From assembly GCF_000733295.1 (NCBI RefSeq), contig NZ_JPMI01000277.1:62001-126000 (forward strand): a stretch of DNA of 64,000 nt, written 5' to 3'. The notes under the pieces were generated by a model. The model ran no database searches and was not told where the DNA came from. It worked only from the letters and a program-made list of their open reading frames with translations. Made by a program: the position numbers and the translations under genes. This DNA comes from Archangium violaceum Cb vi76. Its GTDB lineage: Bacteria; Myxococcota; Myxococcia; Myxococcales; Myxococcaceae. How positions within the stretch are numbered: position 1 is the first letter of the stretch; each line of letters begins with the position of its first letter. Positions 16,709 through 27,585 of this stretch are shown one piece after another.

Positions 16709-19313
16709 TCGTCGTAGTAGGTCCACACCGGCAGGAGCGTGAAGGAGACATCACCTTCGGCGGGGAGCTCCAGCTCCTCGCGATGGACCTCGGTGGAGTC
16801 CTCGCCCCGCCGCATGGCGAAGAGCGTGTAGTTGCCAGCCGGCAGCCGCGGGAAGCTCCGGACTCCCTCGCGCACCGTCTTCCCCATGAGGCCACTGCCG
16901 AGCTTCAAGAACAGACCGTCCCTGGGACCCATGAGCGGCATGTTTCCCGGAATCAGATGGACCTCGAGGTTCCGCTCCGGCACATGCACCTCCAGGAGCG
17001 TGCCCTCGCTCCGCTCGGTGAAGTCCAGCGTCACCTTGTCGCCCCGGGACAGCGTCACCTGCCGCATCGGGAACCGCGATACCACCCCGTCCTCGGATTG
17101 CCCCTCCACCTGGACCAGGTAGCGGCCCGCGGGGATGGCTCGCAGGGAGTACCGCCCCTCGCCGAAGCCCCGGGTGGTGACCTCCCCCTGCTCCGGGCGG
17201 AGCCGCACGAAGCCCGACCGCACCGGAGCACCGGCCGACTCGACCCGCCCCTCCAGCGTGGCTCCAGGCTCGAGCTCCACCGTCACTTCCCGCTGCGCCT
17301 CCGCGAGCACCACCTGTGTTGGCGGCCAGTCCGGATGGCTCACCCGGACCGTCTTCCTCCCGGCCTTCACACCTTCCACGGAGAAGCTCCCATCCGGCAG
17401 CGTGTACGTGGTGGACTCCGCCCCGGCGCTGAACGAGCGCTCCGGGCTGGCCACTTCGACCCGGGCTTGGTGGTGCTCCCGTCCAGGCCACTCGAGGCAC
17501 TGGCATCGAGCGCATACCCACGCAGGCTGACCCGGAGGGTGCACGGGCCCTCTGGCAGGCCGGCCAGCGTGAACGCTCCCTCCGGCCCGGAGACCCCCTC
17601 GACGGAGCTCCTCCGGAGACGTCCCGAGGACGCGTCCGCCAGCGGCGCTCCGTGCCTGGCCATCCCCGACGCCACGAGGATGGCGCCCGCGAGGGGCTTC
17701 CCCCCGTCATCCACGATCTGGCCCGAGAGGTTCCATCCCTCCTCGGATTGGAGGCGGATCCTCCGCGTCTCCGTGCTCCGCAACTCCACTTGCACCGGTG
17801 CGTAGCGCAACCACTGCTCCCGGGCCCGTGGCATCACGACGTAGCTCCCGGACAAGAGACCCTGGAAGACGGCCAGGCCGTCCATACCGGTGGTGACCGT
17901 GCTCCCGCTCCCTGGGCGACTGTTCTGACTGGAGAGATGGACGGGGGCCTGGGGCACGGGCCGCCCCACCGCGTCCACCCATTCGACCTCGAGGGTGGAA
18001 TCCCCGACCGCGGCCCGGGGGTGCACCTCCCGATCCTTCATGGTGAACGGAGGCAACTCCTGCGACTCCACGAACTCACGCGGCGGCACCTCCAGCACCT
18101 CATGGCGCGCCGAATTGAGCACCAACTTGTGCGTTCCCGGGACGAACCGATCGAACAGGAAGCCGCCCCGCGCGTCCGTGCGAACCTCGTCGCGCCACCG
18201 CAGGGCCTCCGACAAGGCGATCACCGCGGCGTCCGGGATGGGCTGGCCCGACGTGTCCACGACTCGCCCGCTCACCCGCAGGCGGTTCTCCAGGAGCAGC
18301 ACGACGGACTCCCGCTCCCCCCGCGGCTCCAGGGATACCTCCTGCTGGGAGTAGCGCTCCGCGAGACTGGCCGTCAGCACATGCCGTCCCGGACACAACC
18401 CCTCCAGAAGGAACTGTCCCTTCACATCCGTGACCGCCGGCGCCACGCGCGAACCACCCTCGACCTCGACGGTGACGCCCGAAACCGCGCCCCGCGCGTC
18501 CACCACCTGTCCAGAGAGCCGCAGGGGCGTCGGCAACGTCACCCGCCCCAACATGGAGGACGACAGCCGGACGGGCACCAGGCCCTCTTTCGAGACGAGG
18601 ACGTCGTAGCTTCCCCACGGGAGCGGACCGAGCAGGAACCGGCCCTCCGCGTTCGTGGAGGCCTCGACGAAGTGCCCCACGTCCCGCAGGAGGGTGGTGA
18701 CGATCGCTCCCGCGATCGGCCTGCCCTGCTCGTCGTACACCTCGCCGGAGAACGTCCTTCCGGGGCCCAGCGGAACCTCGACGTCCACGCTGCCGGCGGC
18801 CACCTCCGTCCGCAGGCCGATGCCCTCCCCGCTCTCGGCCCAGAGCGTGACGGCGCCCCCTTTCAGTCCCTCGAGGCGGAACTGGCCCTGGGCATCGGTG
18901 GTCGTGCGAGCCAGCGGCACCTGCCATCCCCGGAACTCCGCCGCCAGGTCCAGGGGCAGCGCGTCCCTGCTCAGCGCGCACGGCGACATGAACCCATGAT
19001 CCCGCCAGGACCTCCAGGGAGAAGGCAGGGTGGGCAACCCCCGGGGCACGGGCGCGAGGGCGACGACGACCGCCCCGGGCACCAGTCCCCAGGGACCCAC
19101 CACCTGGCCCTGAATGGACAACGTGCCCCGCGGCTCAATCGGCGTGGCACTGGACCAGAGGCTCGGAGCGGCCTGGGTCCGCTCCACCTGGGGACTCCTC
19201 GATGGGGCCGCGGCCCGAGCGTTGGACTCCGGCGCCGTTCCGGGCCGCCAGACGAGCCACAGCAGCAGGACCAGCAGTCCCGCTCCCACTCCGATGACCC
19301 ATCCGCGCCGCAT
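16705..19313 (-). pseudogene. carboxypeptidase-regulatory-like repeat protein, frameshifted
   Basis: One large gene split by a frameshift near 17470-17485. The upstream part begins at ATG 19313 (GAGAGG five bases before it), with a single N-terminal membrane anchor (GVGAGLLVLLLWLVW). It then has at least six repeats of the CarboxypepD_reg/Cna-B-like type: ISGQVxDxxGxPxxGA, TDxxGxFxLxGLxxG, and long V-x-L strands. The frame runs into nonsense after ASASSGLDG and closes at 17367. In another frame the protein resumes with RVEVASPERSFSAGAES, continues with two further repeats and ends VWTYYDD at 16705. Such proteins are envelope-anchored beta-sandwich scaffolds. The break could be a natural frameshift or a base error; both halves keep good codon usage, implying a recent event. 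Confidence 0.8.
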
Positions 19314-19562
19314 GCACACCTCTCACGCGCGTCTCCGTGACGCGGGGCCAGTTTAAGGGTCACGGGGCGGCGGGGAACAGGGGCTCGGAGGACTCCCGGG
19401 AACTCCCACCTCCCGATGAATCCTGTCTCGGTTCGAGAGGAATCATCGCCCTCCAGCACAATCCCAAACAAGCAGGAGCAGCCCCGGAGGAAGGCCGATA
19501 TCCATCATGGGTTGACCCATCGCATGTAAGGACTTGCACGTACGGCACACGGGGAGGGACCG

Positions 19563-20654
19563 ATGCAGGCAATCCTGGAACACGAGGACACAGGGGAGTC
19601 CGCTGTCACCGAGGCGCTCGCGAGGGCCGTGCGCTTCCTGGAGAAGGCGCGGACGGTGGATGGACGCTGGTTGGATTTCCGCTTCCGCTTCGTGGTGGGA
19701 GACCGGGATGTCATCAGCTCGCAATGGGTGACGGCGTATGTCGGCGAGGCGCTGGCCCGGGCGGGGGCGGGCCCGGCCACGCTGGCGCCCGCGCGGGACT
19801 GGTTGATGAGTCATTCGCACCCCGGGGGTGGGTGGGGTTTCAGCCTGGCGACGCCGGCGGACGCGGACTCCACCGCCAATGTGGTGCGCTTCCTCTCGCA
19901 TGGGCGGGGCGAGCCGGAATGGGACGCGGCGCTCGGGGAGGCCCGCGCGCGATTGCTTCATTATTGGGACGAGCCCGGGAGCGGCTTCCGCACCTACCGC
20001 CCCGCCGAGCGGCCCTCGCTGAACGGCTGGGCCAGCTACCCGGGCAGCAGTTGGTGTGACATCCACCTGTGTGTCACCGCGCTGGCGGCAGTGGCCCTGC
20101 ACGCCGCGGGAGATCCCCGCCACCGCCCCGTCCTCGAGGCCTGCGCCCGCCTGTTGCGAGACACTCAGTCCCCCGAGGGATTCTGGGATGGCTATTGGTG
20201 GCACGGCCGCACGTACACCACCGCGCACGCGGCGCGGTTGCTGTTCCTCCTGGGAGAGAGCGGACCGGTGGCGCGCGCCGCCCAGTGGGTGCTGGGTGCG
20301 CGGCAACCCGGTGGAGGCTGGGGCAACGGCACGGGGAGCGAGGCCGCCGCCTTCCACACCGCGCTCTCCCTCTCGGTGCTGCTGCTCGATGGGGGTCATC
20401 CGCGACACGGTGCCGCGATCGACGCCGGCCTCCAGTGGTTGCTGCGGACCCAGCAGCCGGATGGGAGCTGGGCGAACGTGCCCATCATGCGGATGCCCCG
20501 CCCCGAGGAGCACGCGCCCTGGGAGGATCCCGAGGGGTGTCTCCTCCTACCGGTGCTGACGGACAGAAACCGGCTCTTCACCACCGCCACGGTGGTGTCG
20601 GCCCTGGCCGACCTTCTCTCCACCTCGCGCTCCGGCTGGCGTGGCAAACCCTGA
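19563..20654 (+). CDS. squalene/hopene cyclase-like (prenyltransferase/squalene oxidase repeat) protein
   Basis: A 363-residue soluble alpha/alpha-barrel protein. QW-type repeats are visible as PGGGWGFSLATP (about 87-98), SPEGFWDGYWWHG, RQPGGGWGNGTGS and QQPDGSWANVP. The segment DADST (100-104) sits where class II terpene cyclases carry DxDDT; the third-position Asp, the proton donor in that motif, is present. Family members protonate isoprenoid double bonds, but half-size single-barrel forms also occur as prenyltransferase subunits and in peptide-modifying loci. GGAGGG four bases before ATG 19563 fixes the start. The next gene downstream is a double-glycine-leader peptide, so this may be its tailoring enzyme (inference). 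No prenyl synthase is nearby. Confidence 0.85.
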   Translation: MQAILEHEDTGESAVTEALARAVRFLEKARTVDGRWLDFRFRFVVGDRDVISSQWVTAYVGEALARAGAGPATLAPARDWLMSHSHPGGGWGFSLATPADADSTANVVRFLSHGRGEPEWDAALGEARARLLHYWDEPGSGFRTYRPAERPSLNGWASYPGSSWCDIHLCVTALAAVALHAAGDPRHRPVLEACARLLRDTQSPEGFWDGYWWHGRTYTTAHAARLLFLLGESGPVARAAQWVLGARQPGGGWGNGTGSEAAAFHTALSLSVLLLDGGHPRHGAAIDAGLQWLLRTQQPDGSWANVPIMRMPRPEEHAPWEDPEGCLLLPVLTDRNRLFTTATVVSALADLLSTSRSGWRGKP

Positions 20655-20751
20655 CATTCCACCTCACCCAGCTTCCCCGTTCGCGCGCCCATGGATCTTT
20701 CACACCCAATCAAAGACATCAATCCCTTGTGCACCGGTGGCTCCGATTGAT

Positions 20752-20780
20752 TTGACTTTGGAAATGCCAATCTCTACATT
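20752..20780 (+). promoter_or_regulatory. sigma-70-type promoter for the leader-peptide gene
   Basis: TTGACT at 20752-20757, a 17-base spacer and TACATT at 20775-20780 match five and four of six consensus bases. Transcription would begin near 20787, giving a leader of about 92 bases before the peptide ATG at 20879. The surrounding 150 bases are much more AT-rich than flanking genes, which supports a real promoter region. Confidence 0.6.
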
Positions 20781-20878
20781 CTCAATCGCTGCCGACGACG
20801 GGGATGACCCGCCGCCGGGAGCCCCCGGACGGATGATGAGTCTTGTCTGGGGTTCCACACCCAAGGGAGGGCAATGCC

Positions 20879-20998
20879 ATGATGAACGAGAACATCGCCG
20901 AGCAGACTGCCAACCTCACCGAGCTCAACGACGAGGCGCTGGATGATCTCATCTCCGGCGGCGCGCAGGAGCTCAGCAAGACGCAGGCCTGGGAGTAG
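20879..20998 (+). CDS. putative RiPP precursor with double-glycine leader
   Basis: A 39-residue peptide too small for routine ORF calling. GGGAGG is eight bases before ATG 20879. The leader ends ELNDEALDDLISGG, the acidic LxxEALxxLxGG pattern recognised by C39 peptidase/ABC exporters in bacteriocins and other modified peptides. Cleavage after Gly28 would release AQELSKTQAWE, an 11-residue core with Ser, Thr, Lys, Trp and two Glu. It has its own promoter (20752-20780) and a terminator right after the stop, as abundant precursor mRNAs often do. Flanked by a cyclase-like enzyme and an unknown protein. No C39 transporter or known maturase is in the window, so processing would be by distant genes. 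Class of modification unknown. Confidence 0.65.
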   Translation: MMNENIAEQTANLTELNDEALDDLISGGAQELSKTQAWE

Positions 20999-21028
20999 TC
21001 ACACCAGGAAGGCATTCCCGCGGTAACC

Positions 21029-21067
21029 ACGGACGGGTGCATCCGGAGCGCCCGTCCGTTGTCTTTT
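21029..21067 (+). terminator. intrinsic terminator after the precursor gene
   Basis: Perfect 9-bp stem ACGGACGGG/CCCGTCCGT with a 13-base loop, followed by TGTCTTTTC. It begins 30 bases after the peptide stop codon and ends 19 bases before the next gene, so it can attenuate rather than block transcription into that gene, giving high precursor and low enzyme levels. Confidence 0.75.
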
Positions 21068-21085
21068 CTGAACCAGGGGGATTCC

Positions 21086-22222
21086 ATGTCCACCACGTTG
21101 AATGAGTACCTGAGACTCGCCGAGCCCCACCTCTCCCCCCGGCTCATCTCTCCCACGGCGCTGGCCCGGCTCGAGCAACTCGCCCGCCTGATGCCACCCG
21201 TGTCCGCCTCCGGCTTCGAGTGCCGGCTGGGCCGGGAGGAGGCCCAGGCCGACCTCGGCGTCCGCTTCCTCGCCAGCGATGGCAGCCGCGCCCTGCTCGC
21301 GGGCCGCGTGGACGCGGGCCCCGCCCTGCCCTCCCCGCTCTTCTCCCACCCCGTCTGGGAGCGCCTGCGCCGCTTCGGCGCGCGCTGGGACACCCCGGGG
21401 AGCTTGTTGCAGGAGGAGCTCGGCGACGTCTTCCTGGAGTTCGACGTCGAGGAGACACCGCCTCCGGTGCCCATCCCTTCCTTCTTCATCGAGTATGACC
21501 GGCGGGCCTGGCGCCGCCTGGCGGCGATGGAGGAGTCCCTGGCACTGCTGTGGGGCGAGCCGCTCGCGCCCGCCGTCCGGGAGCGGGTGGTGGCGTGTCT
21601 GGCGGCCCTGCCCGCCGGGGGCTCCGTGTCCGCCGTGGGCGCCATGTTCTCCCGCCGCTTCGACGGCGTGCGGTTGTGTCTCCAGGGCCTGGGGCCCGAC
21701 ACCCTGCCCGACTACCTGGCCCTCATCGACTGGCCGGGAGACACCCGCGACGTGGAGGCGCTGCTCGCCCCGGTGGCCGGCCGGGTGGAGCGCATGGCGC
21801 TGAGCCTCGACGTGGGCCCGGCCGTGCTGCCCAGGCTGGGTGTGGAGTGCCACCTCTCGGACAGCCTGCACGAGGCCGACTCCGAGCGCTGGGCGTCGCT
21901 GTTGGACGTGCTCGTCAAGCAGGGCCTGTGCCTGCGCGCCAAGCGCGACGCGCTCGTGGCGTGGCTGGGGCATACGCACCTGCGCGCACACCCCGAGGCC
22001 CTCCCTGGCAACCTGCGGGCGCTCGCCGCCTCGCTCGGCCCCAAGGCCCTCCCCGTCTTCCTGCGGCGCATCAACCACCTCAAGCTCGTCCTCCAACCCG
22101 GCCAGCCTCCCGAGGCCAAGGCCTACCTCGTGCTCCTCCAGCGGTGGCTGGGCCATGACGGGCAGCGGCGGCGCTACGTGTTCGGCGATCTCCAGGAGGT
22201 CCGCGACGCCGTGCTCGGTTGA
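21086..22222 (+). CDS. unknown protein next to the leader-peptide gene
   Basis: A 378-residue soluble protein, start ATG 21086 behind AGGGGG. It has no signal peptide, membrane helix or metal-binding cluster. Distinctive stretches include PIPSFFIEYDRRAW (about 138-152), RVERMALSLDVGPAVLPRLGVECHL (split here as RVERMALSLDVG and VLPRLGVECHL, about 232-255), RWASLLDVLVKQGLC and KRDALVAWLGH, ending in a basic helical tail. The beta-strand/helix alternation and the L-x-L-D-V-G ... GLEC-like strand resemble small prenyltransferase or acyl-transfer scaffolds only loosely; I cannot assign a family. Its position just past the precursor terminator suggests a maturation partner for the peptide (inference). 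Confidence 0.75.
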   Translation: MSTTLNEYLRLAEPHLSPRLISPTALARLEQLARLMPPVSASGFECRLGREEAQADLGVRFLASDGSRALLAGRVDAGPALPSPLFSHPVWERLRRFGARWDTPGSLLQEELGDVFLEFDVEETPPPVPIPSFFIEYDRRAWRRLAAMEESLALLWGEPLAPAVRERVVACLAALPAGGSVSAVGAMFSRRFDGVRLCLQGLGPDTLPDYLALIDWPGDTRDVEALLAPVAGRVERMALSLDVGPAVLPRLGVECHLSDSLHEADSERWASLLDVLVKQGLCLRAKRDALVAWLGHTHLRAHPEALPGNLRALAASLGPKALPVFLRRINHLKLVLQPGQPPEAKAYLVLLQRWLGHDGQRRRYVFGDLQEVRDAVLG

Positions 22223-22327
22223 GCCCCAACCCACCGGGGCCCTGACTTCGTACCGGGGGCCGTGGCCAGGGCCATTCCAGATAAGCTACACTCTTCCGTC
22301 CAGACGAGAGATGGGGGAGCGCTTCGG

Positions 22328-22948
22328 ATGAGTGATGGTCAGACCTCCACGAGCGTTGAATCCGGCCTCGGAACGGAGCTGGAGCTGAATCGGAGGCTGG
22401 CACTGGCCACCCCCGCGGACACCGTGCGGGGCATGTCCTTCCACACCACGCTGGACGTGTTGCGCGCGGACCTGGGTGAGGAGGCGTTGGAGCGCTGCCT
22501 CGAGCCACTCAAGGAGAAGGTCTACAAGAGCTTCTTCACCTACCCCGTCAGCGAGTACCTGCGGTTGCAGTACAGCGCGGCGTGGCTGCTGGGCGAGAAG
22601 CACGGCGGCTTCGACAACGCGGTCCGGCGCATCGGCGGGGGGATTGCTCCCGGGTTCCTGGGCTCGGTGGTGGGCAAGGCCTTCATGCTGCTGACCAAGG
22701 AAGGCCCGAGACAGTTGCTCAACAACATGCCGGTGGCGTACCGGGCGGCGTCGAGCTTCGGCGAGGCGGTGGTGCACTGGACGGGGCCGAGGAGCGGCGT
22801 GCTCACCACGAAGCGGGACTTCCTCCTCTACCTCAACCACGAGGGCGGGCTGCTGGGCCTGTTCCGCACGCTGGGCATCCAGAACGGGCGGGTGTCCGGA
22901 CGGCAGATCGGACCGCTCGACAACGAGGTGACCTTCTCCTGGGACTGA
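22328..22948 (+). CDS. TIGR02265/DUF2378 family protein
   Basis: A 206-residue soluble protein of a family almost confined to myxobacteria, present there in many paralogues. Typical elements are RGMSFHTTLDVLRADLGEEAL, YPVSEYLRLQYSAAWLL, IGGGIAPGFLGSVVGKAF and the C-terminal IQNGRVSGRQIGPLDNEVTFSWD (cited in parts: NGRVSGRQIGP). No biochemical role is established. GGGGGAG eight bases before ATG 22328 sets the start; an upstream in-frame start at 22262 lacks a site. Ends eight bases short of the convergent kinase gene. It may share transcription with the gene at 21086, 105 bases upstream. Confidence 0.88.
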   Translation: MSDGQTSTSVESGLGTELELNRRLALATPADTVRGMSFHTTLDVLRADLGEEALERCLEPLKEKVYKSFFTYPVSEYLRLQYSAAWLLGEKHGGFDNAVRRIGGGIAPGFLGSVVGKAFMLLTKEGPRQLLNNMPVAYRAASSFGEAVVHWTGPRSGVLTTKRDFLLYLNHEGGLLGLFRTLGIQNGRVSGRQIGPLDNEVTFSWD

Positions 22949-22957
22949 GGGCGCACC

Positions 22958-25075
22958 TCAGGCGAGCGGCACCCGGGGAAGCCTCACCCGGAACACGGTG
23001 CCCGCCTCCCGCGAGGAGCTCACGTCGATGTGGCCGCCGTGCGCGGCGACGATCTCGTGCACGATGAACAGGCCGAGCCCCACGCCCTTGAGGGCGTTGC
23101 CTCCCCCGCTCGCGCGCGTGAAGGGCTCGAAGATGCGGGGCAGCAACTCCGGCGGGATGGGGATGCCCTGATTGGCCACCTCGAGCACCACCTGGGCGCC
23201 CTCGCCGTTGACGCGGACCTGGATGGGGGCCCCCTCCGCCCCATGGGTCAGGGCATTGGACAGCAGGTTGCCCAGCAGTTGGATCAACCGCTCCGGATCC
23301 CACTCCCCGCCCGTCTCCCCGCGAGCCTCGAGCAGCAGCTGGCGCTGGGGGTGGGCCGCCAGCAGCTCGTCCACGGCGGCGCGGCCCACCTCCTCCAGGC
23401 TCATCGGCTGGCGCTGGATGGGGAGCGTCCCGCCCTGGCGGATCCGCACGAAGTCGAGCAGATCCCGGATGAGGCGATCCATCCGCAGCACACTCGTGCG
23501 GATGCGTGACACCCACTTGCGCTGCGAGGCCGTGAGGGGCGCGAGGGAGCTCAGCAACAGGTGGCTGGCGGTGGAGATGGCCTGCAGGGGGTTGCGCAGA
23601 TCATGGCTGACGATGCCGAGCAGCCGCTCGCGCACCTCCCCCTCGCGGCGCAGCGCCTCCCGGAGCTCGTGGTGCTGGGTGACGTCGGTGCTCACCACCA
23701 CACCGGCCACCGGACGCCCCGCGGCATCGCGCACCAGGGTGGAGCTCACGTCGATCTGCCGGCGGGAAGCGTCCGGACGGATGATCGTCACCGGCTCGCG
23801 CACCACCGTCTCACCGTGGAGCAGCGAGCGCGCCAGGGGCCAGTCCTCGGGGGCATAGGGCCGCCCGTCCGGGTGATAGCCCTGGTAGGCGCCGTATTCC
23901 GAAATACCCGTCGACGGCACGAAGGCGTGGCCCCAGATGGTCTCGATCGCCGCGCTGCTCCGCACGAGCCGGCCCCCGGGCTCGGCGATGACGACGCCCA
24001 CCGGCAACTGCTTCAGCACGGTCTCCAGCAGGGTGCTCTCGGCGGCGAGCCGATCCCTCAGCTGCTCGGCCTCGGCACGTGCCTGGCGCTCGGCCGCATA
24101 GAGGCGCGCGCGCTCGATGGCCACGGCGCACTGCTGCCCGAGCGCTTCCATGAACTGGAGCTCCTCGGGGGAGAACTCCCGCTCGTGCTCGAAGCTGAAG
24201 CCGAACGCGCCGATGACGCTCCCCTGCACGCGCAGCGGCAGCGCCACGAACGCACGCCCCAGGAGCGCCGGAGAGCCCGCCTGCTCCGGGTAGTCGCGCA
24301 GGAAGGCCTCCAGGTTCCCGTACAGCACGGACCGGCCGGTGCGGACGGCCTCGCGGTACATCAGCGGTGTGCCGAGCGGGAAGCGCCGCCAGCGCTCGTC
24401 CAGCACCCCCTCGGGGAAGCCATGGGCCGCGCTCAGCTCGAAGGAGGTGCCCTCCGCGTCCACCAGCACGAGCGAGGCCGAGAGGGCCTCGAGCGCCGAG
24501 GCCCCCTCTCGCACGGCCACCTGGGCCACCTCCTCGGGCAGCAGCGCCTGGGAGAGCGCCGACGACACGGCGTACAGCCGCTCCACGCGCAGGTGGGCAC
24601 GTCGTTGCTGCTCGCTCCGGCGCAGCTCGGTGATGTCCTCCACCATGGCCACGAAGCCGGCCACCCGCCCATCCGGCAGCACGTGCGGCACGTAGTCCGC
24701 GCGCACCATGCGGGAGCCTCCGGAGCGGTAGCGCACCACGCGCTCGAAGTGCACCCGCCGCCCCGACAGCGCCGACTGGACGGCCTCCTGGATGCTCGCG
24801 TACGCGGCCTCGCCGAGGACCTCGGGCATGGCCTTGCCGACGATGAACTCGCGCTTCTCCCCGAACCACCGCTCGTACGCCTGGTTGCAGAAGCGGTAAC
24901 GCCCGGCGCTGTCCACGTACGACAGCAGCACGGGCGCGGTGTCCACGGTGATGAGCAGCTTCTCGAGAAAACCCTGCCCGTCCGCGACCGAGCCCGGCTG
25001 CCGCAGGGAGAGCTCGAGCACCAACAGCTTGTCGACGAAGTCGCTGAGGGAGGGGGTGAGCACGGGAACAGGCAT
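22958..25075 (-). CDS. PAS-GAF-PAS histidine kinase
   Basis: A 705-residue cytosolic sensor kinase. The first PAS is at about 40-155 (TVDTAPVLLSYVDSAGRYRFCNQAYERWFG, shown in part: RFCNQAYERWFG, then GFVAMVEDIT). A GAF domain follows at about 165-340 (ALSQALLPEEVAQVAV, VGLALPL-like FVALPLRVQGSVIGAF, QCAVAIERARLY). The second PAS is at about 350-475 (LLETVLKQLPVGVVIAEPGG). HisKA has H-box VSHDLRNPL, and the HATPase has NLLSNALTHG, NQGIPI and GVGLGLFIV. No membrane segment, so it senses intracellular ligands or redox/light through PAS or GAF. No adjacent response regulator. Divergent from the Ser/Thr kinase operon starting at 25170. Confidence 0.92.
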   Translation of the reverse strand: MPVPVLTPSLSDFVDKLLVLELSLRQPGSVADGQGFLEKLLITVDTAPVLLSYVDSAGRYRFCNQAYERWFGEKREFIVGKAMPEVLGEAAYASIQEAVQSALSGRRVHFERVVRYRSGGSRMVRADYVPHVLPDGRVAGFVAMVEDITELRRSEQQRRAHLRVERLYAVSSALSQALLPEEVAQVAVREGASALEALSASLVLVDAEGTSFELSAAHGFPEGVLDERWRRFPLGTPLMYREAVRTGRSVLYGNLEAFLRDYPEQAGSPALLGRAFVALPLRVQGSVIGAFGFSFEHEREFSPEELQFMEALGQQCAVAIERARLYAAERQARAEAEQLRDRLAAESTLLETVLKQLPVGVVIAEPGGRLVRSSAAIETIWGHAFVPSTGISEYGAYQGYHPDGRPYAPEDWPLARSLLHGETVVREPVTIIRPDASRRQIDVSSTLVRDAAGRPVAGVVVSTDVTQHHELREALRREGEVRERLLGIVSHDLRNPLQAISTASHLLLSSLAPLTASQRKWVSRIRTSVLRMDRLIRDLLDFVRIRQGGTLPIQRQPMSLEEVGRAAVDELLAAHPQRQLLLEARGETGGEWDPERLIQLLGNLLSNALTHGAEGAPIQVRVNGEGAQVVLEVANQGIPIPPELLPRIFEPFTRASGGGNALKGVGLGLFIVHEIVAAHGGHIDVSSSREAGTVFRVRLPRVPLA

Positions 25076-25169
25076 GTGGAGACAACGGCACTTTCTACCC
25101 TAGCTGAACAGCTCATACGCTCCAGAAGTGACCGGGGCGAGGGGGTGGAGAGCCCGCTATGTTGGCGCC

Positions 25170-26177
25170 ATGACGCAGGGACGAGAGGCGGGCACGGTGG
25201 GCCGCTACCGGCTGATGTCCCGCCTGGCGCGAGGAGGAATGGCGGAGGTGTTCCTCGGCGTCCTGCCCGGGCCCGAGGGCTTCGAGAAGCCGGTGGTGGT
25301 CAAACGATTGTTGCCGGAGCTGGCGGGACAAGAGGCCTACCGGCAGATGTTCGCCCAGGAGGCGCGGCTGATGGCCGCCTTCGGCCACGCGCACGTCGTC
25401 TCGGTGCTGGACTTCGGGCAGGAGGCGGGCGCGCCCTACCTGGTGCTGGAGTACGTGGAGGGAGTGGATCTGGCCCGGGCGCTCGCCACGCGGGGACCGC
25501 TGGCCCCGGCGCTCGTGCGGCACCTGGGCCTGTGCCTGCTGCGCGCGCTGGAGCACGTGCATGGCCTGCGCGACACCCGAGGCGAGTGGCTGGGGCTGGT
25601 CCACCGGGACGTGAGCCCCGCCAACGTGCTGCTGGGGCATACCGGCGACGTGAAGCTGGGGGACTTCGGCATCGCCAAGGGGCTGCGCACGCCCTCGCGC
25701 ACCGCGCCCGGCAGCACGCGCGGCACGCTGCGCTACATGTCTCCCGAGCATCTGCGTGGCGGCCCCCTGGACGCGCGGGCCGATCTCTTCTCGCTCGGGG
25801 TGCTGCTGTACGAGGCGGTGGTGGGCCGCAGCCCCTTCGCCGCGGCCACGGACGCGCAACTGCTGCTCGCCGTGCGGGACGCGCGCCTGGAGCCCGCGGA
25901 GCACCTGTTGCAACGGGCCGGCCCCGCCCTCGCGGGCGTCGTCCAACGCGCCCTGCGCCCCCACCCCACCGAGCGCTTCGCCTCCGCGGGAGACATGGCG
26001 CGTGCCCTGCTGGACGTGGACACCGGCGGGGGAGCGGAGCAGCCCTGGCACGTGGCCGCGCTGGTGGCGGAGACACTCGCCGCCGGGCGAGAACCGGGGA
26101 CCTCGGTTTCCGAGAAACGGGCCGCGAGCCCGTTCTCCGCCGCCCTGCTCGAAGGCCGGGGAGACGAGGAGACGTGA
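25170..26177 (+). CDS. Ser/Thr protein kinase (first gene of signalling operon)
   Basis: A 335-residue Hanks-type kinase without membrane helix. The Gly-rich loop is LARGGMAEVFLG, the catalytic Lys is in VVVKRLL, and the catalytic loop is HRDVSPANVLL, with Ser in place of the usual Lys after HRDV, a variant common in myxobacterial kinases. The Mg loop is DFGIAK, and RGTLRYMSPEHLRG marks the activation/APE region. The last 60 residues are a short unassigned tail. ATG 25170 follows no strong ribosome site. It is the first of five co-oriented genes with short gaps; the next encodes an FHA-domain sigma-54 activator, and FHA domains bind phosphothreonine, so that protein is a likely partner (inference). 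Confidence 0.9.
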   Translation: MTQGREAGTVGRYRLMSRLARGGMAEVFLGVLPGPEGFEKPVVVKRLLPELAGQEAYRQMFAQEARLMAAFGHAHVVSVLDFGQEAGAPYLVLEYVEGVDLARALATRGPLAPALVRHLGLCLLRALEHVHGLRDTRGEWLGLVHRDVSPANVLLGHTGDVKLGDFGIAKGLRTPSRTAPGSTRGTLRYMSPEHLRGGPLDARADLFSLGVLLYEAVVGRSPFAAATDAQLLLAVRDARLEPAEHLLQRAGPALAGVVQRALRPHPTERFASAGDMARALLDVDTGGGAEQPWHVAALVAETLAAGREPGTSVSEKRAASPFSAALLEGRGDEET

Positions 26178-26243
26178 CGCCGGCGGGACCGCGCTTCCTC
26201 GCCGCGTGCCCTCTCCGGACGGAAGGTGCTAAGGACGATGGGC

Positions 26244-27584
<1,341 letters not shown>

Positions 27585-27585
27585 T

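Noticed and set aside
22223-22327. Terminator-like inverted repeat CCCCAACCCACCGGGG after the 378-residue gene
   Set aside because: Only four paired bases; too weak to call.
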